In this document: one piece after another, positions 17,670 through 26,460 of the stretch
How positions within the stretch are numbered: the stretch's first letter is position 1
Layout of the letters: every line of letters begins with the position of its first letter
DNA from: Wolinella succinogenes DSM 1740
GTDB taxonomy: Bacteria; Campylobacterota; Campylobacteria; Campylobacterales; Helicobacteraceae
Reading direction: 5' to 3'
Length of the DNA stretch: 64,000 nucleotides
Assembly (NCBI RefSeq): GCF_000196135.1
Contig: NC_005090.1
Location: forward strand, 382,001-446,000
Position numbers and translations under genes: made by a program
The notes under the pieces: generated by a model
Databases searched by the model: none
Told to the model about the DNA's origin: nothing
What the model saw: only the letters and a program-made list of their open reading frames with translations

Positions 17670-18983
17670 TTACTTTAAGTGAAAGCTTTTTTCGCCGTGG
17701 GTGGACTCATCCAGACCCATGGTCTCTTCTTGGGCATCCACTCTTCCTCCTCCAGTAATCAAGCAGACGATCTTGAAGACGATGGCAGTGGCGATGGCGG
17801 TAAAGACCATAGTGACCACTACGCCCTCAAGCTGGATGAGGAATTGACCTGCATTTCCATAGAAAAGACCCGTGCCTAGCTCGTTGACTTCGGGGTTGGC
17901 AAAGAGTCCTGTCGCCAAAGCTCCCCAGATACCCGCAACTCCATGGATTCCAAAGGCATCTAGAGAGTCGTCTGCCCCCAAGGCTTTTTTGAGCCCATGG
18001 ATACCAAAGAAGGCCACAAGACCCGCTACAAGACCAATGATCACTGAGGCAGGAGTGTCTACAAAGCCCGCTGCAGGAGTGATGGCCACGAGACCCGCCA
18101 CAATCCCTGAGGCGATACCGATGAGGGTGAACTTCTTGTAGACGGCGTATTCAATGAGCATCCAAGCCAAAGCCGCTGCCGCTGCGGCAGTGTTGGTCAC
18201 CATGAAAGCACTAGCGGCGATTCCATCAGCAGCAAGCTCGCTTCCGGCGTTGAAACCAAACCATCCAAACCATAGAAGAATAGCCCCTAGCATGGTCAAA
18301 GTCACAGATGAAGGGAAGATTGCCTTATCTTTGTCGCTTCGTTTGCCAAGCATATAGGCCATGACTAGACCTGCAACCCCAGCGTTGATATGAACAACGG
18401 TTCCTCCGGCAAAATCAAGAACACCCTCATTAGCCAAGAAGCCTCCGCCCCACACCCAGTGTGCTACAGGAGCGTAAACCACGGTGACCCAAAGCACCAC
18501 AAAGAGAATCCATGTGGAGAATTTGAGTCGCTCAATGACTGATCCACTTGCCAAGGCTACGGTAATACCCGCAAAAGTCATTTGGAAAGCAGCGAATAGG
18601 AGCACGGGAATATTTCCGCCTTCCCAAATATCAGTCACCTTAACATTGCTGAGGAAGAATCCATCCAAAGCGCCCACAAATCCGCCAATGTCTTCACCAA
18701 AGGCTAGGCCATAACCCCAGCCCACCCAAACAAGAGAGGCGAGAATGTAGCCCACCACGCTCATGCCGATGGTGTTGAGCATATTCTTAGAGCGCGTCAT
18801 GCCTCCATAAAAGAGAGCCAAGCCAGCGGGTGTCATGAGCATGACAAAGGCTGTGGCCACTAACATCCAAGCCGTGTTCGCGGCGTCCAATTCCAAAGCG
18901 GTCTCTGCTGCCTCCGCTGCGGCTTCGTCTCCGAAAAGCAGAACCGGTAGCAGGGCCAAGATCAAAAGTTTAACGATTTTCAT
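17670..18983 (-). CDS. amt: Ammonium transporter Amt
   Basis: The 437-residue channel has a signal peptide (MKIVKLLILALLPVLLFG) and eleven helices. The twin pore histidines sit in PVAHWVWGGGFL and FGIHGVAGIWGAL, and the TPAGLALFYGGM block is present. It conducts ammonium into the cell under nitrogen limitation and would be gated by the PII protein encoded next. A perfect TATAAT on the minus strand lies about 50 bases upstream. Note an alanine-rich stretch just after the signal peptide. Family certain. Confidence 0.95.
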   Translation of the reverse strand: MKIVKLLILALLPVLLFGDEAAAEAAETALELDAANTAWMLVATAFVMLMTPAGLALFYGGMTRSKNMLNTIGMSVVGYILASLVWVGWGYGLAFGEDIGGFVGALDGFFLSNVKVTDIWEGGNIPVLLFAAFQMTFAGITVALASGSVIERLKFSTWILFVVLWVTVVYAPVAHWVWGGGFLANEGVLDFAGGTVVHINAGVAGLVMAYMLGKRSDKDKAIFPSSVTLTMLGAILLWFGWFGFNAGSELAADGIAASAFMVTNTAAAAAALAWMLIEYAVYKKFTLIGIASGIVAGLVAITPAAGFVDTPASVIIGLVAGLVAFFGIHGLKKALGADDSLDAFGIHGVAGIWGALATGLFANPEVNELGTGLFYGNAGQFLIQLEGVVVTMVFTAIATAIVFKIVCLITGGGRVDAQEETMGLDESTHGEKSFHLK

Positions 18984-19031
18984 TGGTCTCCCCTTTTAAT
19001 CCAAACTCTTCTTCGAGTTTTGGTTGGGATC

Positions 19032-19037
19032 ATTATA
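19032..19037 (-). promoter_or_regulatory. -10 box of the amt-PII operon
   Basis: TATAAT reads on the minus strand about 50 bases before the amt ATG. No -35 or sigma-54 (GG-N10-GC) element is convincing, although ammonium genes are often sigma-54 dependent. The rest of the roughly 200-base gap to rnpB is AT-rich with no visible gene. Confidence 0.5.
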
Positions 19038-19186
19038 GACCATCTTCTAGGCAGCTTATGTCGATGGTTATGATTAATTTTTAAGCAATTGACATTTCTG
19101 AACAAGGCTAAAGAAGCCTATTTTGCGATCTTTTTGATGGTTTTACATTTTTGTTATGAAAGATGTAGAAGGCGAGAAGGGAGAGA

Positions 19187-19510
19187 GGGGCGTGGCCGTA
19201 AGCCGAGTTCTGTTATGACGGCTATTCATCTATTCGACTATTTCACAATAGCGATAAAGCGAAGGATTCGAAGTTTTGAGACTTTAACCAGATCCTTCTT
19301 GCTGCGGGTTGGGTTTACCATGCGACTCCTATTGCTAGGACTCCGGGGGTCTCTTACACCTCCGTTTCACCCTTACCGATGACTCGGCGGTCTCTTCTCT
19401 GTTGCACTTTCCCTTATCTTACGATAGCCATCCGTTAGATGGAACCCTGTCTCAATGCAGCTCGGACTTTCCTCTTCTTGGAGCAGAAGCAACCGTCCGC
19501 CACGCCCTTG
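19187..19510 (-). ncRNA. rnpB: RNase P RNA, bacterial type A
   Basis: The RNA is read on the minus strand. The 5' and 3' ends pair as helix P1: GGGCGTGGC at 19499-19507 with GCCACGCCC at 19188-19196. The universally conserved GAGGAAAGTCCGAGCT (P4 and CR-I) lies near 19465-19480. The 3' hallmark ACAGAACTCGGCTTA lies near 19198-19212. Its length of about 324 nt is typical for this group. It is the catalytic subunit that matures tRNA 5' ends. Ends are set from P1 and the promoter and are good to a few bases. Confidence 0.93.
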
Positions 19511-19516
19511 AATGAG

Positions 19517-19545
19517 ATTCTAGCATAGATGAGCCAAGATACCAA
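19517..19545 (-). promoter_or_regulatory. rnpB promoter
   Basis: On the minus strand TTGGTA (19540-19545), a 17-base spacer, and an extended -10 TGCTAGAAT with hexamer at 19517-19522. The spacing puts transcription start close to 19510, agreeing with the RNA 5' end inferred from helix P1. It is one of the few promoters in the window with a recognisable -35. Confidence 0.65.
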
Positions 19546-19682
19546 TTTCACGTCCAATTCACGGTAAAATCTTATGATTGAAATAAGCACACCCTTTAAC
19601 CTTGGACTTCAAAGTGAAGAGTGAGAGATTGGGATGTGGATGTTTTGAAGGCAATGATCAAAATGGGCAAGGGATATTTGGA

Positions 19683-20759
19683 ATGAAGACGCGATGGATT
19701 TGGATTTTGGGTTTGTGTGCGGGGCTTCTTTGGGCGGCACCTGAGGCAAAAAAAGAGGAGAAGCCCTCAAGCGAAGAGAGGGTGGCTTTGGTCGTGAGTG
19801 AAGCCATCATTGAGGGGAGTATGGATAGCCTTGGGAGCTTTGTGGGGACGCTCTACTTTGAAGATCGATCTTCTCTTGCCTCTGAAGTGAGCGGGGTGAT
19901 CGAGGAGCTTTTGGTCAAAGAGGGGGCGAGGGTCAAAAAAGGAGAAGCTCTAGCACGCCTTAATAGCGACCTTCTCCAAAAAGAGATTGCCGCTAAAGAA
20001 TCTTCACTCAAGCAGTCCAAAGCCCAAGCCGCCAAAGCCGAAAAAGAGTTTGAGCGTCTCTCCAAGCTTCATGCAACTCAATCCGTCTCGTTCAAAGAAT
20101 ATGAAGACGCCCTCTTTGACAAAGAGGCACAAAAGAGTAGCGCTGAGGCGGTGGCTTCAGATTTGGCGAGGCTTAAAAGTGAACTAGGGCGAAAGACACT
20201 CAAAGCCCCCTACGAGGGAATCATCCTCGAGAAGCTTCTCAATCCAGGGGAGTGGGTTGCCACGGGAGCAGCGATTTTCAACATGGCGAAGCTAAGCCCT
20301 ATGGAGGCGAGCATCGAGGTGCCTTTTGAGACGATGAAGAATCTCAAGGTGGGGGATCGCGTCAATCTTAAGGTCGCTCAGAAAGAGTACCCCGCCTCTA
20401 TCAAGGCGTTGATTCCCCTGGGAGATTCTAAGGCGCGCACTTTCCCTGTGAAGATTGCTATTGACAACTCCAAAGGAGAGCTCTTTGAGGGGTTAGAGGC
20501 GCGGGTGAGGCTCAAAACCCAAGAGAGCGCCTCAGGGCTTTTGGTGCCACGCGATTCCATTCTCCCTAAAAATGGACAAAATGTGATCTTTGTCCTCAAA
20601 GAGGGAAAGGCTAAGATGATCAATGTCGAGATTTTGGCCTATGAAGGACGATTGGCGCTAGTCAAAGCCAAGGGGATTAGTGCGGGAGAGAGAGTGGTGA
20701 TTGAGGGGCAAGAGCGCCTAAGAGCTAATCAAGAGACGCAAGAGCGCCAAGCCCAATAA
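19683..20759 (+). CDS. RND efflux periplasmic adaptor (membrane fusion protein)
   Basis: The 358-residue product has an N-terminal signal sequence (MKTRWIWILGLCAGLLWAAP), lipoyl-like half-motifs (SGVIEELLVKEGARVKKGEAL and APYEGIILEKLLNPGEWV) flanking an alpha-helical hairpin of about 70 residues, and a C-terminal beta-barrel. ATG 19683 fits the signal peptide; the frame extends upstream without homology. It joins the inner-membrane pump 20769-23921 to the TolC-like channel 23918-25171. Together these make a complete tripartite exporter in one operon with no local regulator gene. Confidence 0.9.
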   Translation: MKTRWIWILGLCAGLLWAAPEAKKEEKPSSEERVALVVSEAIIEGSMDSLGSFVGTLYFEDRSSLASEVSGVIEELLVKEGARVKKGEALARLNSDLLQKEIAAKESSLKQSKAQAAKAEKEFERLSKLHATQSVSFKEYEDALFDKEAQKSSAEAVASDLARLKSELGRKTLKAPYEGIILEKLLNPGEWVATGAAIFNMAKLSPMEASIEVPFETMKNLKVGDRVNLKVAQKEYPASIKALIPLGDSKARTFPVKIAIDNSKGELFEGLEARVRLKTQESASGLLVPRDSILPKNGQNVIFVLKEGKAKMINVEILAYEGRLALVKAKGISAGERVVIEGQERLRANQETQERQAQ

Positions 20760-20768
20760 GAGAATTGC

Positions 20769-23700
20769 ATGATTAAATATGTCATTGCCAAGCCCGTTGT
20801 GGTGATTGTTGGCATTATCCTTGTCGCACTCTTTGGGGTGCTGAGCCTCTCTCAAATGCCCTATCAGCTCACGCCCAGCGTGACGCGTCCCATCATCACC
20901 ATCAACACGCTTTGGACTGGTGCAACTCCCTATGAGATGGAGCGAGAGATTATCGAGCGTCAAGAGAAGGTGCTCAAAGGAATCGATAACCTCATTAGCA
21001 TGGAATCGCGCTCAAGAAATGGAAGGGCGGATATTACGCTGGAGTTTAAGATCGGCACTAGCCTAACAGAGGCGATGCTCAAGGTCTCTAATAAACTCGA
21101 TGAGGTCAAAAAGTATCCCGATGGAATCGATAAGCCCATCATCACCGCCACAGGTGAGAGCACCTCGCCCGTGGTGTGGATGGTGCTTAAGACCCAAAAA
21201 GAGAATCCTCGCCATATCAATGAGTATCGGACCTTCTTCAATGAAAGCGTGATTCAATATTTTGAGCGAATTGATGGCGTGGCGGAGGTCTTTTTCCCCT
21301 CGGGCACTGATAGAGAGATGCATGTGGTGATTGACCACAACAAGCTCGCGAGTTATCAGCTTACTCTTCAAGACCTCATCAGCGTTCTTGATCTTGAAAA
21401 TGCCAATGTTTCGGCTGGCACGATGGATTATGGGCGTCGTTCCTATCGCGTGAGATCGGTGGCCGAATATAAATCTCCTGAGCAGATTGAGCAGACGGTG
21501 GTCTGGAGCGATGGACAGAGGCGGGTGAGAATCGCTGATCTTGGTTATGTCAAAGAGGGATATGCGCGTCCCACAGCCTATGTGGAGCACAATTTTGAGT
21601 CTGGAGCGGTCGTGGGAATCAAGCCCACCCCAGGAACCAACATCCTAGAGCTTAGCGATGAGGTGGAGCGAGTCTTTTTCCGTCTGAATGAGGGAGTATT
21701 GGCCAAAGAGGGGCTTTATCTGGATTGGATGTATGATCAGCGAAGCTACATCAATGGGGCGATTTCACTGGTGCGCCAAAATATTTTGATTGGGGCTTTT
21801 TTGGCTGTTGTGGTGCTTTGGCTCTTTTTGCGAAGCTTCACCTCCACGGTGGTGATCGCGCTCTCCATGCCCATTAGCATCCTTGGGACATTCATCGTGA
21901 TGAACGCCCTAGGGCGAACGCTCAATGTCGTCTCTATGGCGGGAATCTCCTTTGCTGTGGGGATGCTTGTGGATAGTGCGATTGTGGTGCTAGAGAATAT
22001 TGATCGCCACAAAAGACTCGGTAAGGGAATCTTTGCCGCCTCTTATGAGGGGACCAAAGAGGTGGTCGGAGCGCTGGTCGCCTCGGTGCTCACCACGGTG
22101 GCCATTTTTATCCCGATCATCAACATGGAAGAGGAGGCGGGACAGCTCTTTAGGGATATTGCTCTCACCGCCAGCAGCGCCGTGCTTTTTTCGATGGTGG
22201 TCTCGATTCTGATTATTCCAATGTTTAGCTACCAGCTTCTCAAGCTCTTTGGGGTGGAGAAGCCACACCCTAAGAGCACTCTAGAGGGGGTAGGGGCCAG
22301 AATCATTGATACGGTAGTGGCGTGGGTGAAGGGGTGCACGGCTTCGGTTGGTTCGCGTCTTGCAACCATCTTTTTCTTCACCTTCCTCTCTTTGGCGATT
22401 AGCTACGCGCTCTTTCCCAAGATGGAATATCTCCCTGAGGGGAATCAAAACTTTGTCACCACCGTGCTCAATCCTCCTCCAGGACTCTCTTATGAAGAGC
22501 GCCAAAACATTGGCAAAGAGGTCTTTAGGCTCAATGAGTCCTATTTTGTTCAAAAGGGGTATGAGAAAAACGAAAAGGGTGAGATGCCTCCCATTCGCCA
22601 TATGTTTTTCCTAGGAAGTGAAAACTTCATGTATTTTGGCACAAGAGGAGCGATCGAAGATCGCGCAGGGGAGATGATCCCTCAATTTTTAAAGACCATC
22701 GAATCGCTTCCAGGGATGACGGGAGTCTCTATGCAGCCAGGAATCTTTGAGCGAGGAATGGGCAAGGGGCGGACGATTGATGTGGATATTTCAGGAGTTG
22801 AGATCGAATCGCTCATCCAAACCGCTAGCGCCATGCAGCGACTCATCAAGCAAAGACTCCCCCAAGGGACACAGGTGCGCCCTCTGCCTAGTTTAGAGCT
22901 TATCTACCCTGAGATCAATCTCTACCCCGACTCAGACAAGCTCAAAGCCGCGGGGCTCAATCCCAGCACTTTTGGCGTAGCGCTCGATGTGCTTATGGAT
23001 GGACGAGCGATTGCGGAGTATAAAGAGGAGGGGCGAGAGAAGATCGATTTGGTGCTCAAAGCCAACAAAGGTGAGCTCAAAACTCCCGAAGAGATCTACA
23101 ACGCTCTTATCTACACGCCAAGCGCGGGGATTCTCCCCCTCTCCTCTCTCTCTGAGATCAAACGAGAGTATGGAATCACCGAGATTCGCCATTTTGAACG
23201 CAAAAGAACCGTGACGCTTCAAGTGACACCCCCTAAGAACATGCCCTTAGAGGAGGCGATGGAAAAAATCCAAGGGGAGTTTGTGGAAGAGCTGCAAAAG
23301 CAGGGGCTAATAGGGAGTAATGAGCTACGCCTCAGTGGAACCGCCGACAAGCTCACTCAGACTCGCCTAGCACTCCAAGGGGGGTTTGTGTTGGCGGTGG
23401 TGATTATCTATCTTCTCATGGCGGCGCTCTATGAGAACTTCATCTATCCGCTAATCATCATCTTCACGGTGCCTTTGGCAGTGGCTGGAGGGGTGATTGG
23501 ACTCAAGCTTGTGAATCTCTTTTTGGCGAATCAGCCTTTAGATATTCTCACGATGCTAGGGTTTATTATCCTCGTGGGGACGGTGGTGAACAATGCGATT
23601 CTTATCGTCTATCAGGCGATCAATAACATTCGCGAAGAGGGGATGGAGGCCTATGAAGCGGTGATTCTATCCGTTAGGACGCGTCTTAGACCCATCTATA

Positions 23701-23921
23701 TGAGCACGCTCACTTCGCTTTTTGGGATGTTACCTCTCGTCCTTGCCCCTGGTCCTGGGAGCGAGGTCTATCGAGGGCTTGGCGCGGTGATTCTTGGGGG
23801 GCTCACCTTCTCGACTCTCATCACCGTCTTTGTGATTCCCTCGCTTCTGCTCTTTGTGATTCAAAAAGAGAGGCTGAAAATCGACATTGAAAAAGCGGAA
23901 AAAGCAGGAGGAATCGCATGA
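20769..23921 (+). CDS. RND family efflux pump, AcrB-like (HAE-1 type)
   Basis: The 1050-residue product has twelve helices and two large periplasmic loops, the standard RND layout. In helix 4 the AcrB proton-relay pair Asp407-Asp408 reads VDSAIVVLENI, a single Asp followed by Ser. In helix 10 the AcrB lysine position reads VVNNAILIV. These changes are shared with several divergent drug and lipid RND branches and do not mean loss of function. It overlaps the outer-membrane gene by 4 nt (ATGA). It exports drugs, bile-like compounds or lipids using the proton gradient; substrate not predictable. Confidence 0.93.
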   Translation: MIKYVIAKPVVVIVGIILVALFGVLSLSQMPYQLTPSVTRPIITINTLWTGATPYEMEREIIERQEKVLKGIDNLISMESRSRNGRADITLEFKIGTSLTEAMLKVSNKLDEVKKYPDGIDKPIITATGESTSPVVWMVLKTQKENPRHINEYRTFFNESVIQYFERIDGVAEVFFPSGTDREMHVVIDHNKLASYQLTLQDLISVLDLENANVSAGTMDYGRRSYRVRSVAEYKSPEQIEQTVVWSDGQRRVRIADLGYVKEGYARPTAYVEHNFESGAVVGIKPTPGTNILELSDEVERVFFRLNEGVLAKEGLYLDWMYDQRSYINGAISLVRQNILIGAFLAVVVLWLFLRSFTSTVVIALSMPISILGTFIVMNALGRTLNVVSMAGISFAVGMLVDSAIVVLENIDRHKRLGKGIFAASYEGTKEVVGALVASVLTTVAIFIPIINMEEEAGQLFRDIALTASSAVLFSMVVSILIIPMFSYQLLKLFGVEKPHPKSTLEGVGARIIDTVVAWVKGCTASVGSRLATIFFFTFLSLAISYALFPKMEYLPEGNQNFVTTVLNPPPGLSYEERQNIGKEVFRLNESYFVQKGYEKNEKGEMPPIRHMFFLGSENFMYFGTRGAIEDRAGEMIPQFLKTIESLPGMTGVSMQPGIFERGMGKGRTIDVDISGVEIESLIQTASAMQRLIKQRLPQGTQVRPLPSLELIYPEINLYPDSDKLKAAGLNPSTFGVALDVLMDGRAIAEYKEEGREKIDLVLKANKGELKTPEEIYNALIYTPSAGILPLSSLSEIKREYGITEIRHFERKRTVTLQVTPPKNMPLEEAMEKIQGEFVEELQKQGLIGSNELRLSGTADKLTQTRLALQGGFVLAVVIIYLLMAALYENFIYPLIIIFTVPLAVAGGVIGLKLVNLFLANQPLDILTMLGFIILVGTVVNNAILIVYQAINNIREEGMEAYEAVILSVRTRLRPIYMSTLTSLFGMLPLVLAPGPGSEVYRGLGAVILGGLTFSTLITVFVIPSLLLFVIQKERLKIDIEKAEKAGGIA

Positions 23922-25171
23922 AGTGGAGATTAGCCCTTGGGGCGTTGGCTCTTTTTTGGACTTTGGGGGCAGCGGCGCTAAGCATGGAAGAGGCAATTGA
24001 TAAGGCACTCCTTTATAGTCAGAATGTAGAGCGCCAAGCATGGCTTTTGAAGCAGGCGCAGAGTGAGACTCAAAAGAGTCGGGGAAGTTTCTATCCCGAG
24101 GTCAATCTCAAATACCAAACCTATGGCAGCAATCGCTCCGATAATCGAGGAGAGAGTGATGGCAGTTATGCGCTTTTGGAGCTCCGATATAACCTTTTTA
24201 ATGGACTGAGTGATCGATTCTCTCTCCAAAGCGCCAAAGCTCTAGAGGAGGCGCAAGAGTTTGCACTAGAGGCGAGCCGACAGGATTTGATCCTCTTGGT
24301 TAAAAACTCCTATATTGCTCTTTTGAAGGCACGCGAGAATCTCAAAGTCTCCCAAGAATCCGTGAGGCTTTTGGAGGAGCAAAGGCGCGAATCAGAGAAC
24401 TTCTATCAAGTGGGGTATATTGCAAAAAACACTCTTTTGAAAGTCGAAGTGGAGCTCTCTAATGCCAAACAGACTCTTTTGGAGAAGGAGAGCGCGCTCG
24501 CTTACGCTAAGCGTGATTTAGAGCGTTATGTGGGCGAGCATATAGTGCTTGAGGGAGTTAAAGAGGTGAGGATAGAGAGTGCCTTGGAGACTTCAGAGAT
24601 GCATTTGAGGGAGAAGATGTGGGCGAATCGCTCCGAGCTCCGCTATTTGGCCAAGAATAGAGAAGCCAAACGATATGAGCAAAGGGCCTCCGCCTCGAAC
24701 TACTACCCCAAGGTGGACTTGGTGGGGGAGTATCGTAGCTATGGGGATAGCGCCTCCTTGGGGAATCGAAATGGCACCTATAACGATCGCACCGAAGGAC
24801 GACTGGAGGCGAGCTGGAATCTCTTCAATGGGTTTAGTGACCAGCACAACCAAGAGGCGAAGCGATACGCAGTTTTGGCGATGGATAGTCAGATTGTGGA
24901 GACCAAGCGGGAGTTAGAGCTTCAGCTTTTTGAGGCGCTAGAGCAATATCGACTCGCTCAAAACGCTCACGAGGTGGCCAAACTAGCCCTAGAGCAAGCC
25001 AAAGAGAACTACCGCATCACGCTCAATCGCTACAAAGAGCGCATGGAGACCTCCAGCGAGCTATTGGATGCAGAGCTTCTCCTCACCAAAGCCAAAAGCT
25101 CACTCTTGGAGAAGCGCTACTCCATCGCCACCTCCATCGCCTCGCTTCAGAGGGTGGTGGAAGCTCAGTAG
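23918..25171 (+). CDS. TolC-family outer membrane channel
   Basis: The 417-residue product has a signal peptide (ending AAALS) and two repeats of the OEP fold. Long coiled-coil stretches rich in Ala, Leu, Gln and Glu alternate with beta segments such as VNLKYQTYGSN and YPKVDLVGEYRSYG, and the characteristic NLFNGL/NLFNGF motif appears once in each half. It should form the trimeric exit duct of the RND pump encoded just before. Its 3' end overlaps the opposing response-regulator gene by 7 nt. Confidence 0.9.
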   Translation: MKWRLALGALALFWTLGAAALSMEEAIDKALLYSQNVERQAWLLKQAQSETQKSRGSFYPEVNLKYQTYGSNRSDNRGESDGSYALLELRYNLFNGLSDRFSLQSAKALEEAQEFALEASRQDLILLVKNSYIALLKARENLKVSQESVRLLEEQRRESENFYQVGYIAKNTLLKVEVELSNAKQTLLEKESALAYAKRDLERYVGEHIVLEGVKEVRIESALETSEMHLREKMWANRSELRYLAKNREAKRYEQRASASNYYPKVDLVGEYRSYGDSASLGNRNGTYNDRTEGRLEASWNLFNGFSDQHNQEAKRYAVLAMDSQIVETKRELELQLFEALEQYRLAQNAHEVAKLALEQAKENYRITLNRYKERMETSSELLDAELLLTKAKSSLLEKRYSIATSIASLQRVVEAQ

Positions 25172-26460
25172 CTAATGATGCGATTCCTCCCGCTCTCTTT
25201 GGCGGTGTAAAGGGCTAAGTCCGCTCGCCTCACCAGCGTGTCTAGCTCATCTTCAGGGCTAAACTCCGTCACACCAAAGCTTGAGGTGATGGGAATATTC
25301 TCAAACTCCATCCCCTCAATCGCCGCGCGCAGGCGCTCGGCAAGCTCTAGGGCTTGAGCGAGTCGATAGCCTTGGGCTAAGACGATAAACTCTTCTCCGC
25401 CCCAGCGCGCGATCATCGCCTCTTTGTGTTTGAGTTGACGCTTGAGAGTGGAGGTGATCGCTTTGAGCACGCGGTCGCCAAATTGGTGGCCGTGCGTGTC
25501 GTTGATCGTCTTGAATCGATCCACATCTAAAAGCATCAACGAGAAGGGATGATTCGAGCTTTTGGCGCACTTGATCTCTTGGCGGAGAATCTTGTTGAAC
25601 TTGTAACGATTCCAAACTCCCGTGAGCGTGTCGGTGTGGGCGATGTGCTCTAGCTTTTGATTCTGCTTCTCTAGGATCTGTTTGGTCTTGATGTGTTCGG
25701 TGATGTCAAATTGAAGAGCGATGAGCTCAGTGATCTTGCCATCAGCATCAAAGAGTGGAAACATTGAGGCTTGGATGAAGTAGGGTTCACCTTTTTTATT
25801 CAAAAGCTCAATCATTCCTTTCCATGATTTTCCTCGTAAAACATTCACCCAAAGCCCGCCATCAAGCCGACTCAAATCTTGACGAGGGGAGACCATGTGG
25901 CGATAGATTTTGCCTGTGAGCTCCTCTTTGGAGTAGCCAGAGATTTGGCAAAAGGCTTCATTGGCGTAGGTGATGGTCTTGTCCAAGTCGATCTTGCAGA
26001 TCATGGCCGTCTCATCGACAATGCGTTTGTATTCGCGCAGCAAGCTTCGATTCTGCCGTGCCTCTTCACGCCGAATGAGCAACTCGATACATCGATTGAT
26101 GGAGGCGAGGAGCAGTTGGATATCGATGGGTTTGAGCAGGTAGGTCTCCACTCCTAGGCGCGCGGCCTCTGAGACGAACTCTTCATTATCAAAGGCAGAG
26201 ATGACGATCACGGGAGTGTCACCCAACTCTTTGATCTCTTTAGTGAGCGCCAAGCCATCCATCACAGGCATTTTAATGTCCGTGATGACGATATCGGGGC
26301 GTTTCTCTTTGAAGATCGCGAGCGCCTCCTCTCCATCGCTAGCCACTAAAATATGGTCAATATAGCGCTCTAGCACATTGAGGGCTGCCTCTTGAACCTC
26401 TCTCTCATCCTCCACAAAAAGGATGGAGAGTTTTTTATAAAAAGGCGTGAGTCGGACCAT
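25165..26460 (-). CDS. Response regulator with PAS and GGDEF domains (diguanylate cyclase)
   Basis: The 431-residue soluble product carries a receiver domain (residues 8-125, phospho-acceptor Asp in VITDIKMPVMDG), a PAS domain (about 140-255) and a C-terminal GGDEF domain with RWGGEEF. The RxxD inhibitory site is absent (HKEA at the matching place), so product feedback should be weak. ATG 26460 follows AAGG and is preferred over the longer frame, which only duplicates the upstream gene. It overlaps the 3' end of the hybrid kinase gene by 26 nt and is its likely output partner. Confidence 0.88.
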   Translation of the reverse strand: MVRLTPFYKKLSILFVEDEREVQEAALNVLERYIDHILVASDGEEALAIFKEKRPDIVITDIKMPVMDGLALTKEIKELGDTPVIVISAFDNEEFVSEAARLGVETYLLKPIDIQLLLASINRCIELLIRREEARQNRSLLREYKRIVDETAMICKIDLDKTITYANEAFCQISGYSKEELTGKIYRHMVSPRQDLSRLDGGLWVNVLRGKSWKGMIELLNKKGEPYFIQASMFPLFDADGKITELIALQFDITEHIKTKQILEKQNQKLEHIAHTDTLTGVWNRYKFNKILRQEIKCAKSSNHPFSLMLLDVDRFKTINDTHGHQFGDRVLKAITSTLKRQLKHKEAMIARWGGEEFIVLAQGYRLAQALELAERLRAAIEGMEFENIPITSSFGVTEFSPEDELDTLVRRADLALYTAKESGRNRIISY

